Origin: Pseudomonas benzenivorans
GTDB taxonomy: Bacteria > Pseudomonadota > Gammaproteobacteria > Pseudomonadales > Pseudomonadaceae
DNA length: 64,000 nucleotides
NCBI RefSeq assembly: GCF_900100495.1
Contig: NZ_FNCT01000003.1
Coordinates: 1-64,000 of the forward strand
Direction of reading: 5' to 3'
Shown here: one piece after another, positions 5,796-14,604 of the stretch
Numbering within the stretch: the first letter of the stretch is position 1
How the letters are laid out: each line of letters starts with the position of its first letter
Notes under the pieces: model-generated
What the model was told of the DNA's origin: nothing
Seen by the model: only the letters and a program-made list of their open reading frames with translations
Database searches by the model: none
Made by a program: the position numbers and the translations under genes

Positions 5796-7208
5796 TCAGC
5801 GCGTGTCGATGCGGTTCGACAGCCAGTTGAGTGCGCGTCCCGGCCGGGTCAGGGCCTCGATGAAGCTCTGGCCCCAGTAGCGGATGTGGTTGGCTTCCAG
5901 CACGGCGTACATCTCCTGGTGGCGCGCGCGGCGTTCATCCAGCGGCATGTCCAGCGCGGTGTGGATCGCGTCGGCCATGGCGCCGCGGTCGTGCGGGTTG
6001 ACGATGAGCGCCGCGCCCAGCTCGGCGGCGGCGCCGGCGAACTGTGAGAGGATCAGCACGCCCGGGTCGGCCGGGTCCTGGGCGGCGACGAATTCCTTGG
6101 CCACCAGGTTCATGCCGTCGCGCAAGGGCGTGACCAGGCCGATCCGCGCCATGCGCATGACCATGGCGATATCCTCGCGCCGGTGGTTGCGGCTCACGTA
6201 GCGCACCGGCACCCAGGAAACGGCGCCGAAGCGGCCGTTGATGTGCCCCACCTTGGCGTTCACCGCCGCGTCGATTTCGAGGTATTCGGGGATGTCCTGG
6301 CGGCAGCCGGGGGCGATCTGTAGGTAGGTGATGTGGCCGTGCCAGCCGGGGTATTTCTCGAGGAAGAGTTCGTAGGCGTCGAGCCGGTTGACGATGCCCT
6401 TGGAATAGTCGAGGCGGTCCACGCCCACCATCAGGGCGCGACCGACCAGGCTTTCCGCGAGTTCCGCGGCGCAGGCGGTGTGCGCCGAGGCCTCTGCCAG
6501 GCGGCGAAAGCCGTCGGTATCGACCCCCACCGGGAACACGCCGACGCGAAAGTGTTGATGGCCCAGGTGGTAGTGCCGTCCGTCGGGGGTTGCCGCGCCG
6601 ACCACGCTGGTCAGGTAGCGGGCGAAGTTGCCCGCGTCGTTGTCGGTCTGGAAGCCGATCAGGTTGTATTCGGTGAGCGCGCCGACCAATTCCGCGTGGT
6701 GGGGCAGGGTGGTCAGGAAGTCGGGCGGGGGCATCGGGATGTGCAGGAAGAAACCGATGCGGTTGGCGTGGCCGCGCGCGCGCAGGGCCAGTGCCAGCGG
6801 TATCAGGTGATAGTCATGCACCCAGAGGATGTCGTCCGCTTCGAGGAGCGGGCCGAGGCGCTCGGCGAAGAACTCGTTGACCCGCCGGTAGCCGTCGAAA
6901 TCGGCCTCGCTGAACTCCGCGAGATCGACCCGGTAGTGCAGGATCGGCCACAGCACGCGGTTGGCGAAGCCGTTGTAGTACTCCTGGAAGTCCTGCGGGC
7001 GCACGTCGGTGAGCACGTACTTCATGTGCCCGCAATCGATGGTGGTGGGCGGCGGCGGCTCGTCGGACACCTGCCCGCTCCAGCCGAACCAGAGCCCGTC
7101 GCGCCCCTGCATGGTGGCCGCCACCGCCACCGCGAGGCCGCCCGGCGCGGACCCGCCGTCCTCGTCGGGGAGCGCTACCCGGTTGGAAATCACCACGAGC
7201 CGCGGCAT
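5796..7208 (-). CDS. otsA: trehalose-6-phosphate synthase
   Basis: Joins UDP-glucose and glucose-6-phosphate to make trehalose-6-phosphate, the first step of the OtsAB trehalose pathway, in the cytoplasm. The 470-residue length fits OtsA (GT20). Visible signatures include the N-terminal 'VVISNRV', the glycine pair 'GGLA', '[11 protein letters not shown]', '[10 protein letters not shown]', and the nucleotide-sugar site 'DRLDYSKGI'. The start at 7208 is set by GGAGGAAGG upstream; the frame extending to 7520 is not coding. The first 19 bases overlap the end of the GH15 gene, which indicates a coupled operon otsB-GH15-otsA. Trehalose made this way is a known osmotic and desiccation protectant. 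Confidence 0.95.
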   Translation of the reverse strand: MPRLVVISNRVALPDEDGGSAPGGLAVAVAATMQGRDGLWFGWSGQVSDEPPPPTTIDCGHMKYVLTDVRPQDFQEYYNGFANRVLWPILHYRVDLAEFSEADFDGYRRVNEFFAERLGPLLEADDILWVHDYHLIPLALALRARGHANRIGFFLHIPMPPPDFLTTLPHHAELVGALTEYNLIGFQTDNDAGNFARYLTSVVGAATPDGRHYHLGHQHFRVGVFPVGVDTDGFRRLAEASAHTACAAELAESLVGRALMVGVDRLDYSKGIVNRLDAYELFLEKYPGWHGHITYLQIAPGCRQDIPEYLEIDAAVNAKVGHINGRFGAVSWVPVRYVSRNHRREDIAMVMRMARIGLVTPLRDGMNLVAKEFVAAQDPADPGVLILSQFAGAAAELGAALIVNPHDRGAMADAIHTALDMPLDERRARHQEMYAVLEANHIRYWGQSFIEALTRPGRALNWLSNRIDTR

Positions 7209-8986
7209 AGGCCTTCCTCCCAACTGATGGACAGGCGCATCGCGGTGTTGACCAGCCCGGCCATCGAGTAGGTCTGCGGAATGTTGCCCCACATCTCGCC
7301 GGTATGCGGATGCAGATCCTCGGCCAGTAGGCCGTAGGTATTGCGGGCGGCGACCAGCTCGGCATAGCGCTCGCGGGCTTCGTCGCGGCGGCCGATCGCC
7401 GCCAGGGCGTCCAGATACCAGAACTTCACCACCAGGAACGCGGTCTCGGGCAGGCCGAAATCGTCGGCCGTGGCATAGCGCAGCAGGTGGCCGTTGACGT
7501 TGAGCTCGCGCCCCACGCACTCCACGGTGGCGATGAAGCGCGGATCCCCGGCGTCGATGATCCCCAGTTCGTTCATCAGCAGCACGCTGGCGTCGAGGTC
7601 GTCGTGGCCGAAGGTGCCGGTGAAGGACTGGCGGCGCTCGCTCCAGGCGTCATGCAGGATGCGCTCGCGCAGGCGCCGCGCCTCCTCGTGCCAGGTACGG
7701 GCCTCTTGCGCGAGGCCGAGCCGTGCGGCAATGCGCCCGACCCGATCGCAGGCGACCCAGCACAACAGGGCCGAGTGGGTGTGCACGCGCTGGCGGCCGC
7801 GATACTCCCAGATGCCGGCATCGGGCTCGAAGGCGAAGCAGGCCGCCCGCGCGGCGAGCGACTCGAGCAGGCGCAACATGCCTTCATCGCCCGGCTTCGG
7901 CAGGCGTTCGTCGACGAAGCTCTGGGCCACGGCCAGCACCACGGAACCGAAGACGTCGTGCTGGATCTGCTCGACGGCCTGGTTGCCGACCCGCACCGGG
8001 CCGTGGCCGAGGAAGCCGGCCAGATCGGGTTCGATCCGCTCGCTGAGGTCCAGGTCGGGGACGATGCCGTACAGGGGTTTGAGTTCGGCCCCGCCGGTCG
8101 CCACCGTGGTGATGAAGTCGACGTAGCGCTCCATGGTCCTGGTCGCGCCGAGACGGTTGAGTGCCTGGATCACGAAATAGGCGTCGCGCAGCCAGCAGTA
8201 GCGGTAATCCCAGTTGCGTTGCGAGCCGGGCGCCTCCGGGATCGAGGTGGTCACCGCGGCGATGATCGCGCCGGTTTCCTCGAAGTTGCACAGCTTGAGG
8301 GTGATCGCGGCGCGGATCACCACCTCCTGCCACTCGAAGGGGATCGCCAGCGCGCGCACCCACTCGTGCCAGCAGGCGCTGGTGCGCTTGAGGAAGGTCT
8401 TGACCAGCTCTTCCGGAGCGTCGTCGAGCGGCTCGTCGACGCCCATCACCAGGCTGATCGGGCGGGTGAGGGCGAATGGGGTCTCGCGCAGGATATAGGA
8501 CAGCGGCGCATCGGTGGTCAGGCGGATGGTGTCGGCGCCGCCCAGGTAGCGGATGTGGCTGGACCCGGCAACGGCGTGGCAGGGCTTGCCGTAGCCATGG
8601 GTCGGGCGCATGCGCAGGGTCACCCGGGGCAGCCCCTGCAGCGGCTCGATCAGGCGGCACAACTGGGCCGGGCGGAAGTTGCGCCCGTACTGGAGAAAGC
8701 GCGGGGCGAAATCGGTGATGCGCACGGCGTTGCCGGCGGCGTCCTGGAGGGTGGTGCTGATGATCGCCGTGTTGCGCAGGTATTCCGAGCGGCTGCTGCT
8801 CATCCCGTCGAGCAGGCAGTCGCTGAAGCCCTTCTCCTGGTCGCCGGCGAGCAGGCGCGAGAAGGCCGGATCGCCATCGAAGTTCGGATAGCACCACCAC
8901 ACCAGGCGACCCAGGGTATTCACCAGCGCGGCGACGCGGCAATTGCCGATGAGGCCGAGTTCCAGCGCGCCGTGGTGCTTGGTCAT
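7190..8986 (-). CDS. glycoside hydrolase family 15 protein (glucoamylase/trehalase-like)
   Basis: A 598-residue protein with an N-terminal beta-rich domain (about 1-220) and an (alpha/alpha)6 catalytic barrel (about 230-590). 'NWDYRYCWLRDA' is the typical GH15 strand near the active site, and 'WGNIPQTYSMAGLVNTA' is the C-terminal GH15 signature. There is no signal peptide, so it acts in the cytoplasm. GH15 enzymes release glucose from alpha-glucans, and some bacterial members are trehalases; which applies here cannot be read from the sequence. The stop overlaps the otsA start by 19 bases and its ATG overlaps the otsB stop by four (ATGA). A putative trehalose-degrading enzyme inside a trehalose-synthesis operon suggests turnover control. 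Confidence 0.9.
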   Translation of the reverse strand: MTKHHGALELGLIGNCRVAALVNTLGRLVWWCYPNFDGDPAFSRLLAGDQEKGFSDCLLDGMSSSRSEYLRNTAIISTTLQDAAGNAVRITDFAPRFLQYGRNFRPAQLCRLIEPLQGLPRVTLRMRPTHGYGKPCHAVAGSSHIRYLGGADTIRLTTDAPLSYILRETPFALTRPISLVMGVDEPLDDAPEELVKTFLKRTSACWHEWVRALAIPFEWQEVVIRAAITLKLCNFEETGAIIAAVTTSIPEAPGSQRNWDYRYCWLRDAYFVIQALNRLGATRTMERYVDFITTVATGGAELKPLYGIVPDLDLSERIEPDLAGFLGHGPVRVGNQAVEQIQHDVFGSVVLAVAQSFVDERLPKPGDEGMLRLLESLAARAACFAFEPDAGIWEYRGRQRVHTHSALLCWVACDRVGRIAARLGLAQEARTWHEEARRLRERILHDAWSERRQSFTGTFGHDDLDASVLLMNELGIIDAGDPRFIATVECVGRELNVNGHLLRYATADDFGLPETAFLVVKFWYLDALAAIGRRDEARERYAELVAARNTYGLLAEDLHPHTGEMWGNIPQTYSMAGLVNTAMRLSISWEEGLCRGSW

Positions 8987-9804
8987 TGGCTTGTCCCCCC
9001 AGCCGCGCGGACGAGGGTGGCCCGCACCGCCGCCGCATCGGCGAAGGCGGCGCTGGCGCCGGGCAGCAGGCGCCCGACCGACAGGGCCAGCCCGTTCAGC
9101 CCGGGCATCATGGCCAGGGCCGGCTCATCGGTGAGGTCGTCGCCGATGAACAGCGGACGCCGACCGGCGAACGGCGCCAGCTCGAGAAAACGCCTGATCG
9201 CCTGCGCCTTGTCGCTGTCATGGGCGATCACCTCGAATACCATCTTGCCAGGCAGCAGGCGCAGTCCCGCGCCTTCGGGCCCGCTCAGCAGCGCGTGCAG
9301 GGCGGATGCGAGCGCCTGGCCGGCGGCCGGTGCGGCGCGGTAATGCAGGGCGAAACTGCTGCCCTTGTCCTCGCTCAGGATCCCGGCATGGCTGCGTGCC
9401 AGGGCGTGCAGCCGCTCACGCACGGGGGCGGCGAGGGTCGCCGCCGTCTCGTGGCACAGCGGCTCGCCGGCGCGGGCTCGCCAGTGGGCGCCGTGGCCAC
9501 CGCAGGCGGGCAGCAGCAGAGGCGCGAAGAGCCGGTCGAGGTCATCGACCGGGCGGCCGCTGACCAGCGCCAGCGCACCGCCGAGCCGTCGATGCAGGCA
9601 CTCCAGGGCCGCGCGCAACTCGCGCGGAACGCAGACCGCAGTGGGGGATTCGGCGATATCCAGAAGGGTGCCGTCGACATCGAGGAACAGCGCGCCTGCC
9701 TGCCTACGGTCGCTCAGCCAGGCGTCGAGCCGGGCACTTGCCGAAGCCTCGCGGTGCGAGGCACTGGCCGCGCCGGCTGGTCCGTGAACCATCGGACGAG
9801 ACAT
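8983..9804 (-). CDS. otsB: trehalose-6-phosphate phosphatase
   Basis: Removes phosphate from trehalose-6-phosphate to give trehalose. A HAD-superfamily enzyme of 273 residues: nucleophile motif 'FLDVDGTL' at about 46-53, motif II 'LVSGRP', and the metal motif 'IGDDLTDE'. The first ~40 residues are a variable alanine-rich extension. I use the ATG at 9804, which has GGAGA seven bases upstream; a second ATG four codons later is possible. It is the first gene of the operon; the order B-GH15-A differs from E. coli otsBA by the inserted hydrolase. Confidence 0.94.
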   Translation of the reverse strand: MSRPMVHGPAGAASASHREASASARLDAWLSDRRQAGALFLDVDGTLLDIAESPTAVCVPRELRAALECLHRRLGGALALVSGRPVDDLDRLFAPLLLPACGGHGAHWRARAGEPLCHETAATLAAPVRERLHALARSHAGILSEDKGSSFALHYRAAPAAGQALASALHALLSGPEGAGLRLLPGKMVFEVIAHDSDKAQAIRRFLELAPFAGRRPLFIGDDLTDEPALAMMPGLNGLALSVGRLLPGASAAFADAAAVRATLVRAAGGTSQ

Positions 9805-9872
9805 GGGCCAATCTCCACATTGCCAACTCGCCGCTACGCGTATCGGCGGCAGCGAACGAGAGGAAGGGAGTT

Positions 9873-9883
9873 CAAAGAGTAGC
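9873..9883 (-). promoter_or_regulatory. possible stress-type -10 element upstream of otsB
   Basis: On the minus strand the sequence reads TGCTACTCTTTG about 70 bases before the otsB ATG. This resembles an extended -10 of the sigma-S type (CTA..CT). No convincing -35 is visible. Stress control would fit trehalose synthesis, but this is inference. Confidence 0.3.
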
Positions 9884-10002
9884 ACGCGATGCCGGGGGGA
9901 TCGACCCGAGGGCGCCTGGACCGACCGCGGCCTACTCCGCGAGATCGGGCGCAGGGGCCGATCGCCCTCCCGCCAATATGGCCCGGCGCCTGCCCGGTCC
10001 GG

Positions 10003-10063
10003 GTAGGGTGCGCCGTGCGCACCGCTGGCAGTGGGGGATGGCTGGTGCGCACGGCGCACCCTA
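10003..10063. repeat. 21-bp perfect inverted repeat (REP-like) between ots operon and esterase-like gene
   Basis: GTAGGGTGCGCCGTGCGCACC (as 10003-10022 plus one base) has its exact complement at 10043-10063, with a 19-base loop. It lies in the 314-base gap between otsB and the gene ending at 10119, and no gene is seen in that gap. There is no T-tract. Sequences of this form are scattered repeats in several pseudomonads; it may also help end transcription of the minus-strand gene to its right. Confidence 0.7.
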
Positions 10064-10118
10064 CAGGCTCAAGGGCACGGCCGGATTTTTCGGCCAGCCT
10101 CCAGCGCCTTGTTTCGCG

Positions 10119-11468
10119 CTAAATACCGAACGGATAGGTCTCGTCGTCGAAGCTCGGGGTGCCGTGGGCGCTCAGCGGTTTGACCGGGTGGGTTTCGTCG
10201 AGCCAGATGAAGGCATCGAACTGCTCGGCCAGCACCGCCTGGAAGTAGTGGCTGTGCAGCTCGGTGTGCGGCCGGTAGATGACGCCGATGGCGCGCTCCA
10301 GCAAGGAGATGGAGAGCGCCTCGCGCAGCGCCTGGCGCTGTGGATCGCGCCAATCGAGCAGGGCGGCGCCCAGGCCGCTTCGGTGGAACTGATGCTCCCA
10401 ACTGTCCGTCCGCGCCGGCCGGATGTCCTTGATCTGCATCTCGCCGTCCCAGTCGTCGGCGGCGGCCACCTGGCCATGGTCGGTGCCCATGCCGATCAGC
10501 ACGGCGTCGCGCCCCCAGGCGATGCGGCAGAGCTGGCCGATGTTGAACTCGCCGCGCCCGCCCATGGCGGTGGCGGCGGCGTTGCCGATATGCGAGTTGT
10601 GCGCCCAGACCACGGCTTTCGCCGTGGGCCCGCGGTGTTTCAGCAGGGCCTGCAGGGTGTCGAACATGTGCCGGTCGCGCAGGTTCCAGGAGGCCGTCGA
10701 GCCGCGGTACATGACCCGGTAATACTGCTCGGCGGCGCGCACCACGCGGGCGTTCTGCGCGGCATTGAAGAGCGCTTCGTGGTCTTGCGCGAAGGCTTCC
10801 AGGCGCTCGGCCAGCAGGCTGTTCAGCTGGGCGATCACGGCGTCCTCGCAGGAGCCGGACTTGCCGTGTTCGACGTAGAAGCCGTAGCGCACCGGATCGT
10901 CCTGCCAGGGCGACAGGCAGCCGTAGCGTCGGCGTGCCTGCTGGGCCTGCTCGGGATCGACCAGGTCGAGATACTGCAGCACCTCGGCGATGGAGTTGCG
11001 CAGGCTGTAGACATCCAGGCCGCGAAATTCGACGCGCTGCTCGTAGTCCAGTTGCCGGTTGTGGTGGTGCAGCCAGTGGATGAAGCGCGATACATCGGTG
11101 TTGCGCCACATCCAGGTGGGAAAGCGCACGAACGCCGCCGGCGTCCAGGCCGAGGCCTCGCGCTGGCGGGCGAAACGGTCGAGCTGCGCGGCGTCCGGCC
11201 AGTCCGCCTCGACCGCGACTATGTTGAAGCCGTGCCGTTCGATCAGCTGCCGGGTGATCGCGGCGCGGGTTCGGTAGAAGTCCGAGGTGCCATGGCTGGC
11301 TTCGCCGATCAGCACGACGCGGGCCTCGCCGTAGCGGTCGAACAGTTCGGCGAAGGCGTCGTCATGCGGATCCGGAAGCGGCTCGGCGTAGTGCCGTATC
11401 AGCGCGGGCAGATCGACCGCCTGCCCCTGCGGATGACCAGGCGGCGTGGTTTCGGTTGATACAGCCAT
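10119..11468 (-). CDS. erythromycin-esterase-family protein
   Basis: A 449-residue protein of the erythromycin esterase (EreA/SuccA-like) superfamily. The family's metal/catalytic motifs are visible: 'LIGEASHGTSDFY' (about 53-65), 'VAVEADWPDA' (about 85-94), 'WMWRNTDV', and 'VVWAHNSHIGNA' (about 285-296). There is no signal peptide. EreA-type enzymes open macrolide lactones, but most chromosomal members of this long form have no proven substrate, and some sit in stress or polysaccharide loci. It should not be read as a resistance gene without testing. The start at 11468 has AGAGGT seven bases upstream. It is read in the same direction as the ots operon but is separated by 314 bases and an inverted repeat. 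Confidence 0.85.
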   Translation of the reverse strand: MAVSTETTPPGHPQGQAVDLPALIRHYAEPLPDPHDDAFAELFDRYGEARVVLIGEASHGTSDFYRTRAAITRQLIERHGFNIVAVEADWPDAAQLDRFARQREASAWTPAAFVRFPTWMWRNTDVSRFIHWLHHHNRQLDYEQRVEFRGLDVYSLRNSIAEVLQYLDLVDPEQAQQARRRYGCLSPWQDDPVRYGFYVEHGKSGSCEDAVIAQLNSLLAERLEAFAQDHEALFNAAQNARVVRAAEQYYRVMYRGSTASWNLRDRHMFDTLQALLKHRGPTAKAVVWAHNSHIGNAAATAMGGRGEFNIGQLCRIAWGRDAVLIGMGTDHGQVAAADDWDGEMQIKDIRPARTDSWEHQFHRSGLGAALLDWRDPQRQALREALSISLLERAIGVIYRPHTELHSHYFQAVLAEQFDAFIWLDETHPVKPLSAHGTPSFDDETYPFGI

Positions 11469-11527
11469 GACGCACCTCTGCCCGCGAATCGCTCATTTAT
11501 TAGTCTAGTGCCAGCCAGGCTGGCCTG

Positions 11528-11583
11528 AGAGGCTGTGAAAAACTCCCGCCTGCTGCGACGGCGCTCGATAGTTTCACAACCTC
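11528..11583. repeat. short inverted-repeat element
   Basis: GAGGCTGTGAAA (11528-11539) and TTTCACAACCTC (11572-11583) form a 12-base inverted repeat with one mismatch around 32 bases. The end sequence resembles the tip of the larger palindromic element at 35186-35405 (GGCCGTTGAAAAAC), so it may be a short relative. It lies in the 351-base gap 11469-11819, which otherwise holds only the start region of the 11820 gene. Confidence 0.5.
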
Positions 11584-11819
11584 TGGTTCCTGCCCGGCGA
11601 CGAATGCCCGGCTGCGTCGCGGCCGTCCGCCGGGCGGGGGGAACTCGCGGCGGGCCGCGGCGGTCGGACCGACTGCATCTGCCTGCCCCGCGATAGGGCG
11701 AATCCAGGCGCCGGGCGCCCGACCACGCCTGTTCGTTGGTCGCAAAGCCGTCCGCCGCCTGGCTTCTCCGTGGGCTTTTCTTTATTGTGGCGCCCCGCCA
11801 AAAAGGTCGAGTAATCAAT

Positions 11820-12062
11820 ATGTTGGAAAACAGCCTCAGTCAGTTGGAAGAGCTCGTCGGTGAGCTTGTGCAGGAGAACAAGGCGCTGCAGAGCACGAAC
11901 GCGCACTTGCGTGCCGAGCTGGCCCAGGTCAAGGAGGAAAACGACAGCCTGCAGTTGAGCGCCCTGGAGCAGGAGGAGCTGCACGGCGTCACCGCTGCGC
12001 GCATCCAGGCCCTGGTCGCGCTGGCCAGCAGCGCCGCCACGCCGAGCCCGGCCAAGGTATGA
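11820..12062 (+). CDS. TIGR02449-type small coiled-coil protein (ZapA neighbour)
   Basis: An 80-residue protein that is almost entirely one heptad-patterned coiled coil (LENSLSQLEELVGELVQE...). This is typical of the small TIGR02449 protein encoded just upstream of zapA in Pseudomonas (P. aeruginosa PA5226 position). Its role is not established, though the conserved pairing suggests a part in cell division. The start at 11820 is preceded by AAAAGGTCGAG. Its stop overlaps the zapA ATG by four bases (GTATGA), so the two are translationally coupled. Confidence 0.85.
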   Translation: MLENSLSQLEELVGELVQENKALQSTNAHLRAELAQVKEENDSLQLSALEQEELHGVTAARIQALVALASSAATPSPAKV

Positions 12063-12361
12063 GCCCGGTCGCTGAAGCGGTCACGGTCATTTCGATCCTC
12101 GGCAACGACTACAGCATCAAGGCGCCGGCCGGGAAGCAGCAGGCCCTGAGCGACTCGGTGCTGATGCTGAAGAAACTGCTGGCCGAGACCAAGACCAAGT
12201 CGCCGACCCTGATTGGCGACCGCCTGCTGGTACTGACGGCGTTGAAGCTGTGCGCGCAGCAGGTCGAACTGGAGCAGCAGCATCGCCAGGAAATCCAGCG
12301 GCTCGAGGAACAGGTCAGCGCGCGGGTCGCGGATATCGCCGGCTTGATTCGTCAGGCCTGA
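12059..12361 (+). CDS. zapA: cell division protein ZapA
   Basis: A 100-residue ZapA: an N-terminal beta/alpha domain beginning 'VTVISILGNDYSIKAPAGKQQAL', followed by a long C-terminal coiled-coil helix (about 60-98). ZapA binds FtsZ in the cytoplasm and bundles its filaments at the division ring. It is coupled to the coiled-coil gene upstream. In most pseudomonads zapA is followed by 6S RNA and a 5-formyltetrahydrofolate cyclo-ligase gene; neither is seen after this copy, where an unrelated NTF2-like gene follows. Confidence 0.9.
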   Translation: MSPVAEAVTVISILGNDYSIKAPAGKQQALSDSVLMLKKLLAETKTKSPTLIGDRLLVLTALKLCAQQVELEQQHRQEIQRLEEQVSARVADIAGLIRQA

Positions 12362-12495
12362 GGCCGCCGACCGTCGGGGCAAGCCCGCCTGCGCCGCGCT
12401 GCTAGTCTGGTCTATTGGCCGGCCCTTGGAAGGGCTGTCGATCGGCTTCCGCTGTCGGGTACTGGAGAGTGCCGAGCGGCGCAGGAGTGAACGCC

Positions 12496-12867
12496 ATGAC
12501 GGAGCACGCGACAGACAAGCAGGCAATCAACCAGGTGGTGCGCAATTATGTGGAGGGCATGCTGTTCGCAGACCAAGCCTTACTGCGACAGGCGTTCCAT
12601 GCCGACTGCCGGATCATCGGCCACTACCATGGCGAGCTGGAGTGGTTATCGCTGGATGACTTCATCGCCGCCATCGAGGCCGAAGGCCCGGTCCCGAGCG
12701 CTACCCAGCCGGTGTGGGAGGTGGAGAGCATCGATATAACGGGCGATGCGGCCGCGGTAAAGATGACCGATCGGTATTTCGACCTGAAGTTCACCGACTA
12801 CCTGGCGCTGCTGAAGATCGGCACGGACTGGGTGATAGTCAACAAGCTGTATTACCACCACGCCTAG
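12496..12867 (+). CDS. NTF2-like / lumazine-binding-like protein
   Basis: A 123-residue protein with the cone-shaped NTF2/SnoaL fold pattern. The N-terminal helices 'AINQVVRNYVEGMLFADQALLRQAFH' precede 'ADCRIIGHYHGEL' and a curved sheet ending 'KIGTDWVIVNKLYYHHA'. This is typical of the putative lumazine-binding (Lumazine_bd_2) subgroup. No ligand or reaction can be assigned. The start at 12496 has AGGAG seven bases upstream. It lies 134 bases after zapA, in the same direction, probably with its own promoter. Confidence 0.85.
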   Translation: MTEHATDKQAINQVVRNYVEGMLFADQALLRQAFHADCRIIGHYHGELEWLSLDDFIAAIEAEGPVPSATQPVWEVESIDITGDAAAVKMTDRYFDLKFTDYLALLKIGTDWVIVNKLYYHHA

Positions 12868-13121
12868 CGGGCCTGTGCGTTAGTTGGTCAACTCAAGTTC
12901 GCAGGCTAGGGGCGGCGTGCCGTGACCTCGGGGCGAAGCCTTTGCTCCCGGCAGCGGAGCACAAGAGCCTGGCAGCCCTGCGGGCTGCATTCGCCGCGGG
13001 GCGCGCCTCCTACATGGATGTGGGGAAATGCCGGGAGCATTTTCGCCAGCGGGCGCGACCTCCACGGTTGCGGACAGGCTTGAGTCCATGCCTAGGCGAA
13101 CTGACCGGTCAGGCCAGTCAC

Positions 13122-14042
13122 TCAGACATCGAGCCGCCACAGCGGATCGCTGCGCATGATTTCCGTCGCCCAGTCGGCGAAGGCGCGCACCCGCGCCGAG
13201 AGGTGGCGCGAGTAGGGGTAGACCAGGCTCATCGGCATGCTTGCCGGGGTCCAGCCGGGCAGAACTTCGCGCAGGGTGCCGGCGGCCAGTTGCGCCTGCG
13301 CCTCGGCCAGCGGCACCGCCACCAGGCCGAGCCCGGCCTCGGCGGCGGCAATATAGACGCCGCCGCTGTAGAAGCGCATCGCCGGCGGCTGTTCGATGGC
13401 GAAGGAGTCCTCGCCCCGCTGCAGGACGATGCGGTACTGCCGGCCGCTGGCGGGGAAGACGAAGGCCAGGAAGCGATGATTGATCAGGTCCTCGGGCGCT
13501 TCCAGCGGCGCTGCGGCGGCCAGGTAGGCGGGCGCGGCGCAGAGGCTGAAGCGCATCTGGCCGATCGGCCGGCAGACCAGGTCGGGCTCGCTGACCGGGC
13601 CGCCGCGGATGGCGCAGTCGACGCCTTCCTGCACCAGGTCGACCACCCGCTCGCTGCAGCCGATGTCGAGCTGGACCTCCGGGTACCGGGCGACGAAGCC
13701 GGGCAGGGCGGGGATCAGCAGGAAGCGGCCGACCGGCGAGGGCATCTCCACCCGCACCCGCCCGCGCGCCACGCTGCGGCTGCGCGACACGCTGGCCTCC
13801 AGTTCGTCGAGGTCGTCGAGCAGGCTGCGCGCGCGTTCGTAGTAGGCGGCGCCATCGGTGGTCGGCGACACCCGGCGGGTGGTGCGGTGTAGCAGCTTCA
13901 CCCCCAGTTGGCTTTCCAGCGCCTGCAGTTGTCCGGAGACCGTGGTCTTCGGCATCGCCAGGGCGTCGGCGGCGCGGGTGAAGCTGCCCAGTTCGACGAT
14001 GCGGCAGAAGGCGCGCATCGCATCGAGTCGGTCGAAGGCCAT
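13122..14042 (-). CDS. LysR-family transcriptional regulator
   Basis: A 306-residue LysR regulator. The N-terminal winged helix has 'FCRIVELGSFTRAADALAMPKTTVSGQLQALE' (about 12-43), followed by a linker helix and a two-lobed effector domain (about 92-300) of the CrgA/YafC-like type. It binds DNA as a tetramer and responds to a small ligand, unknown here. It is transcribed divergently from the carboxymuconolactone-decarboxylase-like gene (117 bases between starts), whose control is its likely task. A candidate operator lies in the gap. The 254-base region between 12868 and 13121 holds a small GC-rich hairpin near 12970-12986 and no gene. Confidence 0.93.
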   Translation of the reverse strand: MAFDRLDAMRAFCRIVELGSFTRAADALAMPKTTVSGQLQALESQLGVKLLHRTTRRVSPTTDGAAYYERARSLLDDLDELEASVSRSRSVARGRVRVEMPSPVGRFLLIPALPGFVARYPEVQLDIGCSERVVDLVQEGVDCAIRGGPVSEPDLVCRPIGQMRFSLCAAPAYLAAAAPLEAPEDLINHRFLAFVFPASGRQYRIVLQRGEDSFAIEQPPAMRFYSGGVYIAAAEAGLGLVAVPLAEAQAQLAAGTLREVLPGWTPASMPMSLVYPYSRHLSARVRAFADWATEIMRSDPLWRLDV

Positions 14043-14073
14043 GATTGTCCGTGTTCTCGTCCAATGTTTCCTG

Positions 14074-14097
14074 GTTTTGCCAATTTATCTGGAAAAC
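14074..14097. promoter_or_regulatory. candidate LysR operator
   Basis: An interrupted dyad, GTTTTGCCA...TGGAAAAC, in the divergent gap 14043-14158. LysR regulators usually bind T-N11-A dyads between divergent genes, so this is a reasonable binding site for the product of 13122-14042. This is inference from position and symmetry. Confidence 0.45.
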
Positions 14098-14158
14098 TCT
14101 GAGCAATACAGTGGCTCCCATGCGCCGATTGCGGATCGCGATCCAGAGGAGAACCACC

Positions 14159-14599
14159 ATGAGCACCCAACGCAGCAACTACGCCGAAGTCGCCCCGCAC
14201 ACCTTCAAGGCCATGCTCGGCCTGGAAAGGGCCCTCGGCGAGACGCTGCTCGAACCCGCACTGCACGAGCTGGTGAAGATCCGTGCCTCGCAGCTGAACG
14301 GCTGCGCCTACTGCGTCGACCTGCACAGCGCCGATGCGCTCAAGGCCGGCGAGACGGCGCGGCGCATCTTCGCCCTGCCGACCTGGCGCGAGACGCCGTT
14401 CTTCAGCGCCCGCGAACGCGCCGCCCTGGCCTGGACCGAGAGCCTGACGCTGGTGGCCGAGCGGCATGCGCCTGACGAGCTCTATCAGGAAGTCGCCGAG
14501 CAGTTCAGCGAGCGCGAACTGGCCGAACTGACCTTCGCTATCGCCACCATCAACGCGTGGAACCGCATGGGCGTCGGTTTCGCCATGCAGCCGGAGTGA
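14159..14599 (+). CDS. carboxymuconolactone decarboxylase / AhpD-like protein
   Basis: A 146-residue helical protein of the CMD/AhpD superfamily. The redox motif 'NGCAYCVDLHSADAL' (CxxC followed by His) is the AhpD-type active site that reacts with peroxides, rather than the decarboxylase type. It most likely works as a small cytoplasmic antioxidant enzyme. The start at 14159 has AGAGGAG six bases upstream. The cupin gene follows after five bases, so they form an operon divergent from the LysR gene. Confidence 0.9.
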   Translation: MSTQRSNYAEVAPHTFKAMLGLERALGETLLEPALHELVKIRASQLNGCAYCVDLHSADALKAGETARRIFALPTWRETPFFSARERAALAWTESLTLVAERHAPDELYQEVAEQFSERELAELTFAIATINAWNRMGVGFAMQPE

Positions 14600-14604
14600 C
14601 GGCC

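Noticed and set aside
6333..9343. Long frames on the plus strand over the trehalose operon
   Set aside because: They are antisense to genes with full family motifs and consist of low-complexity Arg/Ala/Gly/Val sequence, typical of GC-rich shadow frames.
10119..11468. Macrolide-resistance gene
   Set aside because: The family is broad, and no resistance context (integron, transposon) surrounds this gene, so the name would overstate the evidence.
12362..12495. 6S RNA gene after zapA
   Set aside because: The expected long hairpin with a central bubble could not be drawn from this stretch.
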